Shown here: piece after piece, positions 43,958-51,916 of the stretch
How positions within the stretch are numbered: the stretch's first letter is position 1
How the letters are laid out: every line of letters starts with the position of its first letter
Source: DASRDR01 sp963812945 [NCBI: uncultured Candidatus Rokubacteria bacterium]
Lineage (GTDB): Bacteria > Methylomirabilota > Methylomirabilia > Rokubacteriales
Assembly: GCA_963812945.1 (NCBI GenBank)
Contig: CAWEXD010000008.1
Coordinates: forward strand, 2,790,001 to 2,854,000
Length of the DNA stretch: 64,000 nt
Direction of reading: 5' to 3'
The notes under the pieces: generated by a model
The model's database searches: none
What the model was told of the DNA's origin: nothing
Seen by the model: only the letters and a program-made list of their open reading frames with translations
Made by a program: the position numbers and the translations under genes

Positions 43958-44170
43958 GATGTCCTTCCTCCTCGTGAGTAGGTGTGGGCGGTCCCGGCGG
44001 ATCTCCGCGGCCTCGGCCGCCCCCCGCAGGGCCTGCACGCAGATCGGCTCGGACCATAGCGCACCCTTCGGCGCGGAGCAAGAGGGCAGGCCCTTGCGCC
44101 CCCCGCGCGGGCAACCGTATCCTGTCGCCGGCCGCGCGGGAGCGGATCCGCGCGGTCCCGGGGCGCGACC

Positions 44171-45754
44171 ATGGCCGACAGCTACGACGCGATCGTCATC
44201 GGGGCCGGGCACAACGGGCTCGTCTGCGCCGCGTACCTCGCCCGGGCGGGCCTCAAGACGCTCGTCCTCGAGCGCCGCGGCGTGCTGGGCGGCGCCTGCG
44301 TGACCGAGGAGGTCTGGCCCGGCTACCGCGTCTCGACGGCGTCCTACGTGATGAGCCTCCTCCAGCCCAAGATCATCCGGGAGCTCGAGCTCCGGAAGTT
44401 CGGCTTCGAGGTCCTGCCGACCGACAACCTCTTCGTCCCCTTCCCCGACGGCCGGTACTTCGTCTACTGGGACGACACCAAGAAGACCTGCGCCGAGATC
44501 GCGAAGTTCTCCCGGAAGGACGCGGAGACCTACCCGGTCTTCGAGCACTTCCTCCACGACGCCGCGAAGTTCGTGCGCGAGCTCCTCTGGACGACCCCGC
44601 CGAACCCCGCGTCCCGGCGGCCGGGCGAGATCAAGGAGCTGATCGCGCTCCTCTGGAAGTTCCGGAAGCTCGGCGACCGGCTCTTCCGGTTCGTCGACCT
44701 CATGACCGAGAGCATCAGCGACTTCCTGGACCGCTACTTCGAGTCGGACCAGGTGAAGGCGGTGCTCGCCTACTACGGCTCGATCGGCACCTTCGCGGGG
44801 CCCCGGACGCCGGGCACCGCCTACGTGCTCCTCCATCACCTGATGGGCGAGCACGAGGGCGCCGGCGGCTGGGGATTCATCCGGGGCGGGATGGGCGGCA
44901 TCAGCCAGGCGATCGCGCGATCGGCCGAGCGGCACGGCGCGCGCATCCGGGCCGACGCCGAGGTCGCGCGCATCACCGTCCGGGACGGCCGGGCGGCCGG
45001 CGTCGTCCTCGCCTCGGGCGAGGAGATCGCCGCCCGGATGGTCGTGTCGAACGCCGACCCGCGGCGGACCTTCCTCGGGATGGTGGGCGCCGGCGAGCTG
45101 CCCGCCGACTTCGTCGAGGAGGTGCGGACCTACAAGACGTACAGCACGGCCTTCAAGATCAACCTCGCCCTCGACGAGGCGCCGCGCTACACGGCCTTCG
45201 ACGCGGGCGCGATCGGGGCCGCCTACCCGACCTACGTCCACATCGGTCCCAGCATCGAGTACCTGGAGCGCGCCTACGACGACGCGAAGTACGGCCGGCC
45301 GTCGGCCCGGCCCTTCCTCTCGCCGGTCGTGCCGACGATCGTGGACCCGGACCTCGCGCCAAAGGGCAAGCACATCCTGAACATCTTCGGCGGCCACGCC
45401 CCCTACACGCTCCAGGGCAGCACCTGGGACCAGGAGCGCGAGCGCTTCGCCGACACCGTCGTCGACACGCTGGCGGAATACGCGCCGAATCTCAAGGGCG
45501 CCGTGATCCACCGCCAGATCCTGATGCCGCCCGATCTCGAGGCGGTGTTCGGCCTCCCGCACGGCCACATCTTCCACGGGGAGCTGTCGGCCGATCAGCT
45601 CTTCTTCCTCCGGCCGGTGCCCGGCTACGCGAACTACCGGAGCCCGGTCCGCGGCCTCTACCAGTGCGGGTCGGCGACCCATCCGGGCGGCGGCGTGATG
45701 GGCGTGTCGGGCCACAACGCCGCGCGCGAGATCCTGAAGGACGCCCGTCGGTGA
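44171..45754 (+). CDS. Phytoene-desaturase-like NAD(P)/FAD oxidoreductase
   Basis: 527 residues. N-terminal dinucleotide-binding motif DAIVIGAGHNGLVCAAYLA, a second FAD contact ERRGVLGGACVTEE, and the C-terminal FAD motif GLYQCGSATHPGGGVMGVSG are typical of the CrtI/PYROXD2 group. No carotenoid genes are nearby, so it is more likely an oxidase or dehydrogenase of another substrate. It is the first gene of the polyamine-type operon; the REPIN starts 4 bases after its stop. Confidence 0.9.
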   Translation: MADSYDAIVIGAGHNGLVCAAYLARAGLKTLVLERRGVLGGACVTEEVWPGYRVSTASYVMSLLQPKIIRELELRKFGFEVLPTDNLFVPFPDGRYFVYWDDTKKTCAEIAKFSRKDAETYPVFEHFLHDAAKFVRELLWTTPPNPASRRPGEIKELIALLWKFRKLGDRLFRFVDLMTESISDFLDRYFESDQVKAVLAYYGSIGTFAGPRTPGTAYVLLHHLMGEHEGAGGWGFIRGGMGGISQAIARSAERHGARIRADAEVARITVRDGRAAGVVLASGEEIAARMVVSNADPRRTFLGMVGAGELPADFVEEVRTYKTYSTAFKINLALDEAPRYTAFDAGAIGAAYPTYVHIGPSIEYLERAYDDAKYGRPSARPFLSPVVPTIVDPDLAPKGKHILNIFGGHAPYTLQGSTWDQERERFADTVVDTLAEYAPNLKGAVIHRQILMPPDLEAVFGLPHGHIFHGELSADQLFFLRPVPGYANYRSPVRGLYQCGSATHPGGGVMGVSGHNAAREILKDARR

Positions 45755-45755
45755 G

Positions 45756-47129
45756 GTGGGGTCAGACTTTGACTTACAGACAATTCGGCCGGGGGCGAGG
45801 GAATTGTCCCGAAGTCAAAGTCTGACCCCGCCGTCCTACTGGGCGGCGACGGCGGGCCCGGAGCCGGAGGGGCTCCTGCCGCTCGCGGCCGACCGCACCG
45901 CGGACGTGGCGGTCATCGGCGGCGGGTACACGGGGCTCGCGGCCGCCTACCGGCTCGCCGGCGACCACGGTCTCGACACCGTGGTCCTCGAGGCGCGCGC
46001 GATCGCGTGGGGCGCCTCGGGTCGGAACGGCGGCTTCGCGATGATCTCGCTCGGCAAGCTCACCCTTCAGGAACGCGAGGCCCGGTGGGGGCTCCCCACC
46101 GCGCGCCGCGCCCTCCGGCTCGGCGTCGAGGCCTGCGAGCGCGTGCGGGAGCTGATCAGCAAGGAGGACATCGCCTGCGACGTGCAGCCGGACGGCTGGA
46201 TCAACGTCGCCCACCGGCCCGACCTGATCCCGGTGCTCCGGGAGCGGCTCCGCGTCTACCAGGAGCGCCTCGACTTCCGGGACGTGGAGTTCTTGGATCG
46301 CGAGCGGCTGGCCGCCGAGGGATTCACGCGGAGCCCCTCTGCCCACGGCGCCCTCCGCATCCGCCCGACCTTCGGGCTCCATCCCCTGAAGTACGCGCGG
46401 GGCCTGGCGCGGGCGGCCCACCGCCGTGGCGCGGCGATCCACCCCGACTCGCCGGTGGTGCGGTGGGACAAGGACGGCGCCTGGCACGTGCTGCGGACGC
46501 CCGGAGGGACCGTGCGGGCGCGGCGGGTCGTGGTCGGGACCAACGGCTACACGCCCGAGCACCTCCATCCGTTCCTCCGGGGGCGGACGATGGCGGCCAC
46601 GAGCAACATCCTCGTGACGCGCCCCCTGACCGACGCCGAGTGGAGCGAGGTCGGGATGCGCAATACCGAGGTCTACACGGACACGCGCACCCTCCTCCAC
46701 TACTGGCGGCGCCTCCCCGACGGCCGGATGCTGTTCGGGGGCCGGGCCGGCGTGATCAACACGGAGGCGGCCCTCGCGCGACGCCGCCGCTGGCTCGAGG
46801 GACGGCTCGCCGCCATGTTCCCGTGCCTCCAGGGCATCGGGAGCGAGTACTTCTGGCACGGCGCCGTGTGCATGCCCTACGACCGTATTCCGCACGCCAA
46901 CACGGTCGACGGCGAACCGACCATCGCCTACGCGCTCGCGTACACGGGCAGCGGCGTGGCGATGGCGACCTATCTCGGCGGCCTGGCCGGCGACCTCGCG
47001 GCGGGGGTCCCGGTCCCGCGCGACACGCCGGTGACCGGCACCGGCCTCCCGCGCTTCCCGCTCCCGTTCCTTCGCCGCGCCTACCTCGCGGGGGCGTATC
47101 TGGTCTACGGTCTCAAGGACCGCTCGTGA
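45756..47129 (+). CDS. FAD-dependent amine oxidase-like protein (DAO/PuuB family) with REPIN-encoded N-terminus
   Basis: 457 residues from GTG 45756. The FAD motif DVAVIGGGYTGLAAAYRLA lies near residue 50, followed by SGRNGGFAMISLG, as in gamma-glutamylputrescine oxidases; the end YALAYTGSGVAMATYLGG completes the flavin site. The first 25 residues are read from REPIN copy 3; the family-like sequence begins at PPSYWAATAGP directly after it. No other start lies between the REPIN and the FAD motif in good context. The TGA overlaps the next ATG, so the gene is coupled to the importer. Confidence 0.88.
   Translation: MGSDFDLQTIRPGARELSRSQSLTPPSYWAATAGPEPEGLLPLAADRTADVAVIGGGYTGLAAAYRLAGDHGLDTVVLEARAIAWGASGRNGGFAMISLGKLTLQEREARWGLPTARRALRLGVEACERVRELISKEDIACDVQPDGWINVAHRPDLIPVLRERLRVYQERLDFRDVEFLDRERLAAEGFTRSPSAHGALRIRPTFGLHPLKYARGLARAAHRRGAAIHPDSPVVRWDKDGAWHVLRTPGGTVRARRVVVGTNGYTPEHLHPFLRGRTMAATSNILVTRPLTDAEWSEVGMRNTEVYTDTRTLLHYWRRLPDGRMLFGGRAGVINTEAALARRRRWLEGRLAAMFPCLQGIGSEYFWHGAVCMPYDRIPHANTVDGEPTIAYALAYTGSGVAMATYLGGLAGDLAAGVPVPRDTPVTGTGLPRFPLPFLRRAYLAGAYLVYGLKDRS
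45758..45829. repeat. REPIN-like palindrome, copy 3 (5' end of the amine-oxidase-like gene)
   Basis: 72 bases. The outer 18 bases (GGGGTCAGACTTTGACTT) are a perfect inverted pair, and GACAATT/AATTGTC pair further in. It is exactly 24 codons long and is read through in frame. It lies at the junction of two genes in one operon. Confidence 0.88.
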
Positions 47130-47971
47130 TGCGCGTCGGCCGCGACGCGCGGGTGACCGCGCTCCTCCTGGCGCCCGCCGGCCTCTTCCTGGGCGCCTGG
47201 TTCCTCCTGCCCCTCGCCCAGCTGTTCCGGCTGAGCCTCGGGGGGCGGGAGGGGCCGCTCCAGGCGTACCGCGAGGTCCTGGGCAGCGTGGTCTACCAGC
47301 GCGTGTTCCTCAACACCCTGGTCGTCGCCTTCGTCGTGACCGTCGTGTGCCTCCTCCTCGCCTACCCGACCGCGTTCGTGCTGGCGCGGCTCCGGGGCGG
47401 CCTCCGCGCCGTCGCCTTCTACTGCGTCCTCGTCCCCTTCTGGATCAGCCTGCTCGTCCGCACCTACGCGTGGATGCTGCTCCTCGGAACCCAGGGCCCG
47501 ATCAACGCCACGCTCGTCGCCGTCGGCCTGGTGAGCCAGCCGCTCCCGCTCCTCTTCAACACGACCGGCGTCCTGATCGGCATGGTCCACGTCCTTCTCC
47601 CCTACGCGATCCTGCCGATCTACGCGGCGATGGTGAAGGTGGACGACCGGCTGCTCCTCGCCTCCGACGGCCTCGGCGCGCCGCCGGCGACCACGTTCCG
47701 GCGGGTCTACCTCCCGCTGACGCTCCCGGGCGTGACCGCCGGCGCGGTGTTCGTCTTCCTCCTGGGGCTCGGCTTCTTCGTCACGCCCGCGCTGCTCGGC
47801 GGCCTCGGCAACCTCATGGTGGCGACCCTCATCGAGACCCTGGTGAACGAGCGCCTCGCCTGGGCGCTGGCGGCGGCGGCCTCCTTCGCGCTCCTCGCGA
47901 CGATCCTCGCGCTCCTCGCGGTGGCCGTACGGTTCGTCTCCCTGGGCGCGGTCGTGGCGGGCGGCCGGTGA
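47129..47971 (+). CDS. ABC importer permease, spermidine/putrescine type (PotB-like)
   Basis: 280 residues with six membrane segments. The family-typical VPFWISLLVRTYAWMLLLG block and the EAA loop (LGAPPATTFRRVYLPLTLPGV) identify a PotB-like permease. ATG 47129 shares one base with the oxidase stop. It pairs with the next permease. Confidence 0.92.
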   Translation: MRVGRDARVTALLLAPAGLFLGAWFLLPLAQLFRLSLGGREGPLQAYREVLGSVVYQRVFLNTLVVAFVVTVVCLLLAYPTAFVLARLRGGLRAVAFYCVLVPFWISLLVRTYAWMLLLGTQGPINATLVAVGLVSQPLPLLFNTTGVLIGMVHVLLPYAILPIYAAMVKVDDRLLLASDGLGAPPATTFRRVYLPLTLPGVTAGAVFVFLLGLGFFVTPALLGGLGNLMVATLIETLVNERLAWALAAAASFALLATILALLAVAVRFVSLGAVVAGGR

Positions 47972-48777
47972 CCCCGTCCGCGCCGATCCGGGTGGCCGTC
48001 CAGGCCCTCGCCGCGATGACGCTCGGGTTCCTGGTGCTGCCGATCCTCGCCGTCGTGCCCGCCTCGGTGAACCCGCTCTCCCACCTCCGGATCCCGCCGC
48101 CGGGCGTGTCGATGCGCTGGTACCGGGAATTCTTCCGGGATCCGGAGTGGCTGACCTCGCTCGGGACGAGCGTCCGGGTGGCGCTCCTGACGACGGCGCT
48201 GGCGCTCGTCCTCGGCGTCCTGGCGGCCCTCGGCCTCGAGCGGCTCGGCGGGCGACTCCGCCAGCTGTTCACCGGACTCGTCCTGGCGCCGCTGATCGTC
48301 CCGGTCATCATGACGAGCGTCGCTCTCTACTACGTGGGTCAGCGTGTGGGTCTCGTGGGCACGACACTCGGGATGGCGGCCGGCCACACGCTGATGGCGC
48401 TCCCGTTCGTGGTGCTGAACGTCGGCGTGTCCCTCCACGGGCTCGATCCGATGCTGCCCCGCGCCGCGGCGGGGCTCGGCGCGTCACCGTGGCGCGCGTT
48501 TCGCACGGTGACCCTGCCGCTCATCCTGCCCGGCGTGGTCGGCGGCGCGGTGTTCGCCTTCATCACCTCGTTCGACGAGATCGTCATCTCCATCTTCCTG
48601 GCCGGCGTCGGCGCCAAGACGCTCCCGGTCAAGATGTGGGAGGTCATCCGCGTGGAGATCACGCCGGTGGCGGCGGTGGCCTCGACGCTCTTCGTGGCCC
48701 TCACCGTCGTCCTCTTCTGGGTGGTGCGCCGCGTGGGCGCGCGGTCGGACGCTGCCGAGGGAGCGCCGGCGCGGTGA
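47968..48777 (+). CDS. ABC importer permease, spermidine/putrescine type (PotC-like)
   Basis: 269 residues from GTG 47968, overlapping the previous gene by 4 bases. Six membrane segments; the PotC-like VSMRWYREFFRDPEW and EAA loop (LGASPWRAFRTVTLPLILPGV), then SFDEIVISIFLAG, are typical. It forms the channel with the PotB-like subunit. Confidence 0.92.
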   Translation: MTPSAPIRVAVQALAAMTLGFLVLPILAVVPASVNPLSHLRIPPPGVSMRWYREFFRDPEWLTSLGTSVRVALLTTALALVLGVLAALGLERLGGRLRQLFTGLVLAPLIVPVIMTSVALYYVGQRVGLVGTTLGMAAGHTLMALPFVVLNVGVSLHGLDPMLPRAAAGLGASPWRAFRTVTLPLILPGVVGGAVFAFITSFDEIVISIFLAGVGAKTLPVKMWEVIRVEITPVAAVASTLFVALTVVLFWVVRRVGARSDAAEGAPAR

Positions 48778-49826
48778 TCCGGTTCGCCGGGGTCGGCAAG
48801 CGCTTCGGCGCGGTGGAGGCGGTCCGGCCCACGGATCTCACCGTCGCCCAGGGAGAGTTCTTCACCCTCCTCGGTCCGAGCGGGTCCGGCAAGACGACGC
48901 TCCTCAACGTGACCGCCGGCTACGTGACGCCGAGCGCCGGCCGGGTCTTCATCGGCGACGCCGACGTGACGGATCTCCCGCCGCGGCACCGGAACGTCGG
49001 CATGGTGTTCCAGAGCTACGCGCTGTTCCCGCACCTGGACGTGTTCGAGAACGTGGCGTACGGCCTCCGCGTGCGACGGGTGCCCGCGGCGGACATCCGG
49101 CGCCGCGTCGCCGAGGCGCTCGCCACGCTCCAGCTGGACGGCCTCGGCGACCGCCGGATCGCCCAGCTCTCGGGCGGGCAGCAGCAGCGGGTCGCTCTCG
49201 CCCGGGCGCTGGTCATCGAGCCCTCCGTGCTCCTCATGGACGAGCCGCTCGGCGCGCTCGACCGCCAGCTCCGGAAGCAGGTCCAGCTCGAGCTCCGCCA
49301 CCTCCACCAGCGCATGGGGCGGACGACGCTCTACGTCACGCACGACCAGGAGGAGGCCCTGGTACTGTCGGACCGGATCGGGGTCATGCGCGCGGGCCGG
49401 CTCGAGCAGGTGGGCACCGCCCACGAGCTCTACGAGCGGCCGGCCAGCGTCTTCGTCGCGGGCTTCCTCGGCGAGTCGAACCTCCTCCCGGGCCAGGTGG
49501 CCCGGCTCGAGGGCGACCGCGCGGAGCTCCGCGTGCCCGGCTGGCCCGCCCCCATCCGGGGCACGGCGGCGCCGGGGCTCGAGGTCGGCGCGAAGGCGAC
49601 GGCGCTGGTCCGCCCCGAGCACGTGCGGCTCGGGGCCGAGGCATCGGAGGCGGTGGACGCGCGCGTGGAGGAGGTCGTCTACCTGGGGGACGTGGTTGCG
49701 CTTCGGCTCCTGGCGCCCGGCCCGGCGACCCTCTGGTGCCGGCGCTTCGCGCGGGACGGCGTGCCCGCGGGCGAGACGGTCAAGGCGGGCTTCGGCCGCG
49801 AGGACGTGCGCATCCTGCCGGACTGA
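48774..49826 (+). CDS. ABC importer ATPase, spermidine/putrescine type (PotA-like)
   Basis: 350 residues from GTG 48774 (4-base overlap). Walker A GPSGSGKTT, signature LSGGQQQRVALARAL, Walker B VLLMDEPLGALD and switch VTHDQEEAL are intact. A C-terminal TOBE domain (from about 265, ALVRPEHVRLG) is the regulatory part of PotA-type ATPases. Confidence 0.94.
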   Translation: MIRFAGVGKRFGAVEAVRPTDLTVAQGEFFTLLGPSGSGKTTLLNVTAGYVTPSAGRVFIGDADVTDLPPRHRNVGMVFQSYALFPHLDVFENVAYGLRVRRVPAADIRRRVAEALATLQLDGLGDRRIAQLSGGQQQRVALARALVIEPSVLLMDEPLGALDRQLRKQVQLELRHLHQRMGRTTLYVTHDQEEALVLSDRIGVMRAGRLEQVGTAHELYERPASVFVAGFLGESNLLPGQVARLEGDRAELRVPGWPAPIRGTAAPGLEVGAKATALVRPEHVRLGAEASEAVDARVEEVVYLGDVVALRLLAPGPATLWCRRFARDGVPAGETVKAGFGREDVRILPD

Positions 49827-49891
49827 CACGTGACGAGACACGATTCCCACGACGCCACACGAGGCCATACACGACCGCGACAAGGAGGCTC

Positions 49892-50950
49892 ATGATGATC
49901 ACGCGACGACGATTCCTCGGGGGCGCAGCCGGGCTGGCCCTCGCCACGGGGCTCCCCCATCCGGCGCGCGGCCAGGGCCGCCCGTTCGTCTTCTGCTCGT
50001 GGGGCGGCGCGCTCTCCGCCATGGAGAAGGAGGCCATGGTCGATCCCGCCGCGAAGAAGCTCGGGGTCGAGGTGACCCACGCCTCGCCGACCCAGTACGC
50101 GAAGATCAAGGCGATGGTCGAGGCCGGCCGGCCCGACTGGGACCTGGTCGACGTGGGCGGCCGCTTCATCTTCCAGGGGCGCGACCAGGATCTCGTCGAG
50201 CCGATCGACTACAAGATCGTCGACCGCTCTGTCCTGCCCGCCCACTGGTACACCTCCCACGGCGTCTACACGAGCGCGGGGGGCACCGTCATCGCGTACA
50301 ACACGACGAAGTTTCCCGATGGCAAGGGGCCGCAGTCGTGGAAGGACTTCTGGGACGTGAAGAGCTTCCCGGGGCCGCGCGGGCTCTACAAGAGCCTCTA
50401 CTACACCTACGAGGCGGCGATGCTCGGCGCGGGCGTGAGCCGCGCGGAGGTCTACCCCCTCACCGACGAGAAGGTGAAGCTCTGCTTCGCGCGCCTCACC
50501 GAGCTGAAGCCTCACGTCAAGGTGTGGTGGACGGCCGGCGCCCAGCCGCCCCAGCTCCTGGCCTCCGGCGAGCTCGCGATGTCGTCGGCCTGGAACGGAC
50601 GGATCCTCGCCGTGATGAAGGAGAAGGCCCCGGTGACCCTGACTTACAAGGACGGGATCGCGTGGGCCAACGCCTGGGTCGTGGTCAAGGGCACGCCGTA
50701 CAAGGACGTCGCCATGAAGATGATCAACGAGGCGATCGCCGAGGAGGCCCAGACGCGGCTCCTCCCCATCGGCGTCTACGCGCCGCTGAACTTGAAGGCG
50801 CTCGCCAAGGCCACGCCGCCCCAGCGGGTCGAGATGGCCACGCACCCGGACAACGTCAAGGACATGCTGATCCTGGACGAGGAGGCCGGCGCGCAGCTCA
50901 CCTGGAACCCGAAGTACGAGGAGATGTGGAACAAGTTCCAGCTCTCGTAA
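49892..50950 (+). CDS. ABC importer solute-binding protein, spermidine/putrescine type (PotD-like), Tat signal
   Basis: 352 residues from ATG 49892; AAGGAGG lies just upstream. The signal ITRRRFLGGAAGLALATG is of Tat type. The mature protein (FVFCSWGGALSAMEKEA, PDWDLVDVGGRFIFQG, VWWTAGAQPPQLLASGELAM) is a PotD/PotF-like binder. A polyamine or related cationic compound is the likely ligand, in keeping with the amine-oxidase-like gene at the start of the operon. Confidence 0.92.
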   Translation: MMITRRRFLGGAAGLALATGLPHPARGQGRPFVFCSWGGALSAMEKEAMVDPAAKKLGVEVTHASPTQYAKIKAMVEAGRPDWDLVDVGGRFIFQGRDQDLVEPIDYKIVDRSVLPAHWYTSHGVYTSAGGTVIAYNTTKFPDGKGPQSWKDFWDVKSFPGPRGLYKSLYYTYEAAMLGAGVSRAEVYPLTDEKVKLCFARLTELKPHVKVWWTAGAQPPQLLASGELAMSSAWNGRILAVMKEKAPVTLTYKDGIAWANAWVVVKGTPYKDVAMKMINEAIAEEAQTRLLPIGVYAPLNLKALAKATPPQRVEMATHPDNVKDMLILDEEAGAQLTWNPKYEEMWNKFQLS

Positions 50951-51184
50951 CGGCCGCCCGGCGCGGGCGAGCGCGGCGGTCGGGCCAGTCTCGGCCCGAT
51001 TGCGCGCCCGCCTCGCCGCGAGGCACGTGACGGTCGCCGGGCAATGCCCACGCACGGGAACGAGCTCGTGCTACCTCCTGGGAAGGAGCCATTTCGTGGC
51101 AAGTGGCTGGACCTGCTCGTGCTGCTCGGCGCCCGCGGAGCGCACCGCCACCGAATATGGAGGCAGTTTCCGCCCCCGCGGCCG

Positions 51185-51523
51185 TCACGCAGCTGGAGCG
51201 GGCGAGCGAGCGGCCATGATCCGTGACAACTCGCGGCGCGAGGCACCAAGAATCAGCAGCGATCTGACGAGCAGATCCAAGGAGACCGACGGGTCGCCGG
51301 CCTCCATCCTGGCAACGCGCGATTGGCTCGAATGGATCCGCCTGGCCAGTTGTGTCTGGGTGAGCTTTCGGCGACGTCGCCAGTCGCGCAAACCCACAGC
51401 CAGCCGCACCTTGAGCTCGACGTACGCAGCCTCTCCAGCGCTCAGCCCGAGAAACTCTCGGGCCGTTCCAACCTTCCAACCTCTGGCCTCTAGGCGTCGT
51501 CGCTTCTCTTCACGCACGGTCAT
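51185..51523 (-). CDS. XRE-family helix-turn-helix antitoxin (HigA-like)
   Basis: 112 residues. The HTH is near residues 50-80 (RRRRKLTQTQLARRIHSSQSR continuing VARMEAG), preceded by about 45 residues that probably contact the toxin. The ATG at 51523 overlaps the toxin gene by 14 bases. Toxin-first order is typical of HigBA pairs. The gap 50951-51184 downstream holds nothing recognisable. Confidence 0.85.
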   Translation of the reverse strand: MTVREEKRRRLEARGWKVGTAREFLGLSAGEAAYVELKVRLAVGLRDWRRRRKLTQTQLARRIHSSQSRVARMEAGDPSVSLDLLVRSLLILGASRRELSRIMAARSPAPAA

Positions 51524-51842
51524 ACTCCCTCAGTCTGCGGATGCATGCGTCAATGACGGGCTTCGGCGTCGTCCGGGTTGTCTTGCGGAAGACCGCCAGA
51601 ATCACAACGGCGTCGGCATCGGCGCGGTACACGATCCTCCAATCAGCTTCGGCGTCTCGAACTCGCAATTCGTGACAGCGCGCACCCACAACCGGCATCG
51701 GCCTCGAGTGCGGCATCGCCAACGCCTGGCCCTTCTGCAGCAACCGGACGAAATAGCCGGCCTCGATCCTGGCCACCTCCGAGAACGGCGGCGTCTTGAC
51801 TTCTCCGTGAAGCCAGACGAGCGGCTTGTCGCTCGGGCTCAC
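51510..51842 (-). CDS. RelE/HigB-like toxin (phage Gp49-like family)
   Basis: 110 residues from GTG 51842. KPLVWLHGEVKTPPFSEVAR at the start and the basic core CHELRVRDAEADWRIVYRAD, then VFRKTTRTTP, match the Gp49-like (PF05973) toxins, which are ribosome-dependent mRNA interferases. The family usually starts a residue or two before KPLVWLHGE, supporting this GTG. The promoter predicts a transcript with about one leader base. Confidence 0.87.
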   Translation of the reverse strand: MSPSDKPLVWLHGEVKTPPFSEVARIEAGYFVRLLQKGQALAMPHSRPMPVVGARCHELRVRDAEADWRIVYRADADAVVILAVFRKTTRTTPKPVIDACIRRLREYDRA

Positions 51843-51849
51843 GACATGA

Positions 51850-51878
51850 ATCGTATGTCAGATCCGACATATCGTCAA
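51850..51878 (-). promoter_or_regulatory. higBA-type promoter with embedded palindromic operator
   Basis: On the minus strand TTGACG, exactly 17 bases, TACGAT, then 7 bases to the GTG of the toxin. The spacer and the -10 are covered by the palindrome TATGTC-N6-GACATA (51854-51871), an ideal site for autorepression by the XRE antitoxin. This is the best sigma-70-like promoter in the window. Confidence 0.7.
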
Positions 51879-51916
51879 GAAAGACCGCATGGCGCCGCCG
51901 CGCGGGATCGCCGCGC

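Noticed and set aside
42650-45715. 1021-residue minus-strand open frame across the TRAP binding protein and beyond
   Set aside because: It joins an antisense stretch of the CrtI-like gene to frameshifted pieces of DctP; only the DctP pieces are real.
51000-51184. Small plus-strand frames after the PotD-like gene
   Set aside because: No ribosome site, biased composition and overlap with the antitoxin gene; nothing recognisable is left in the gap.
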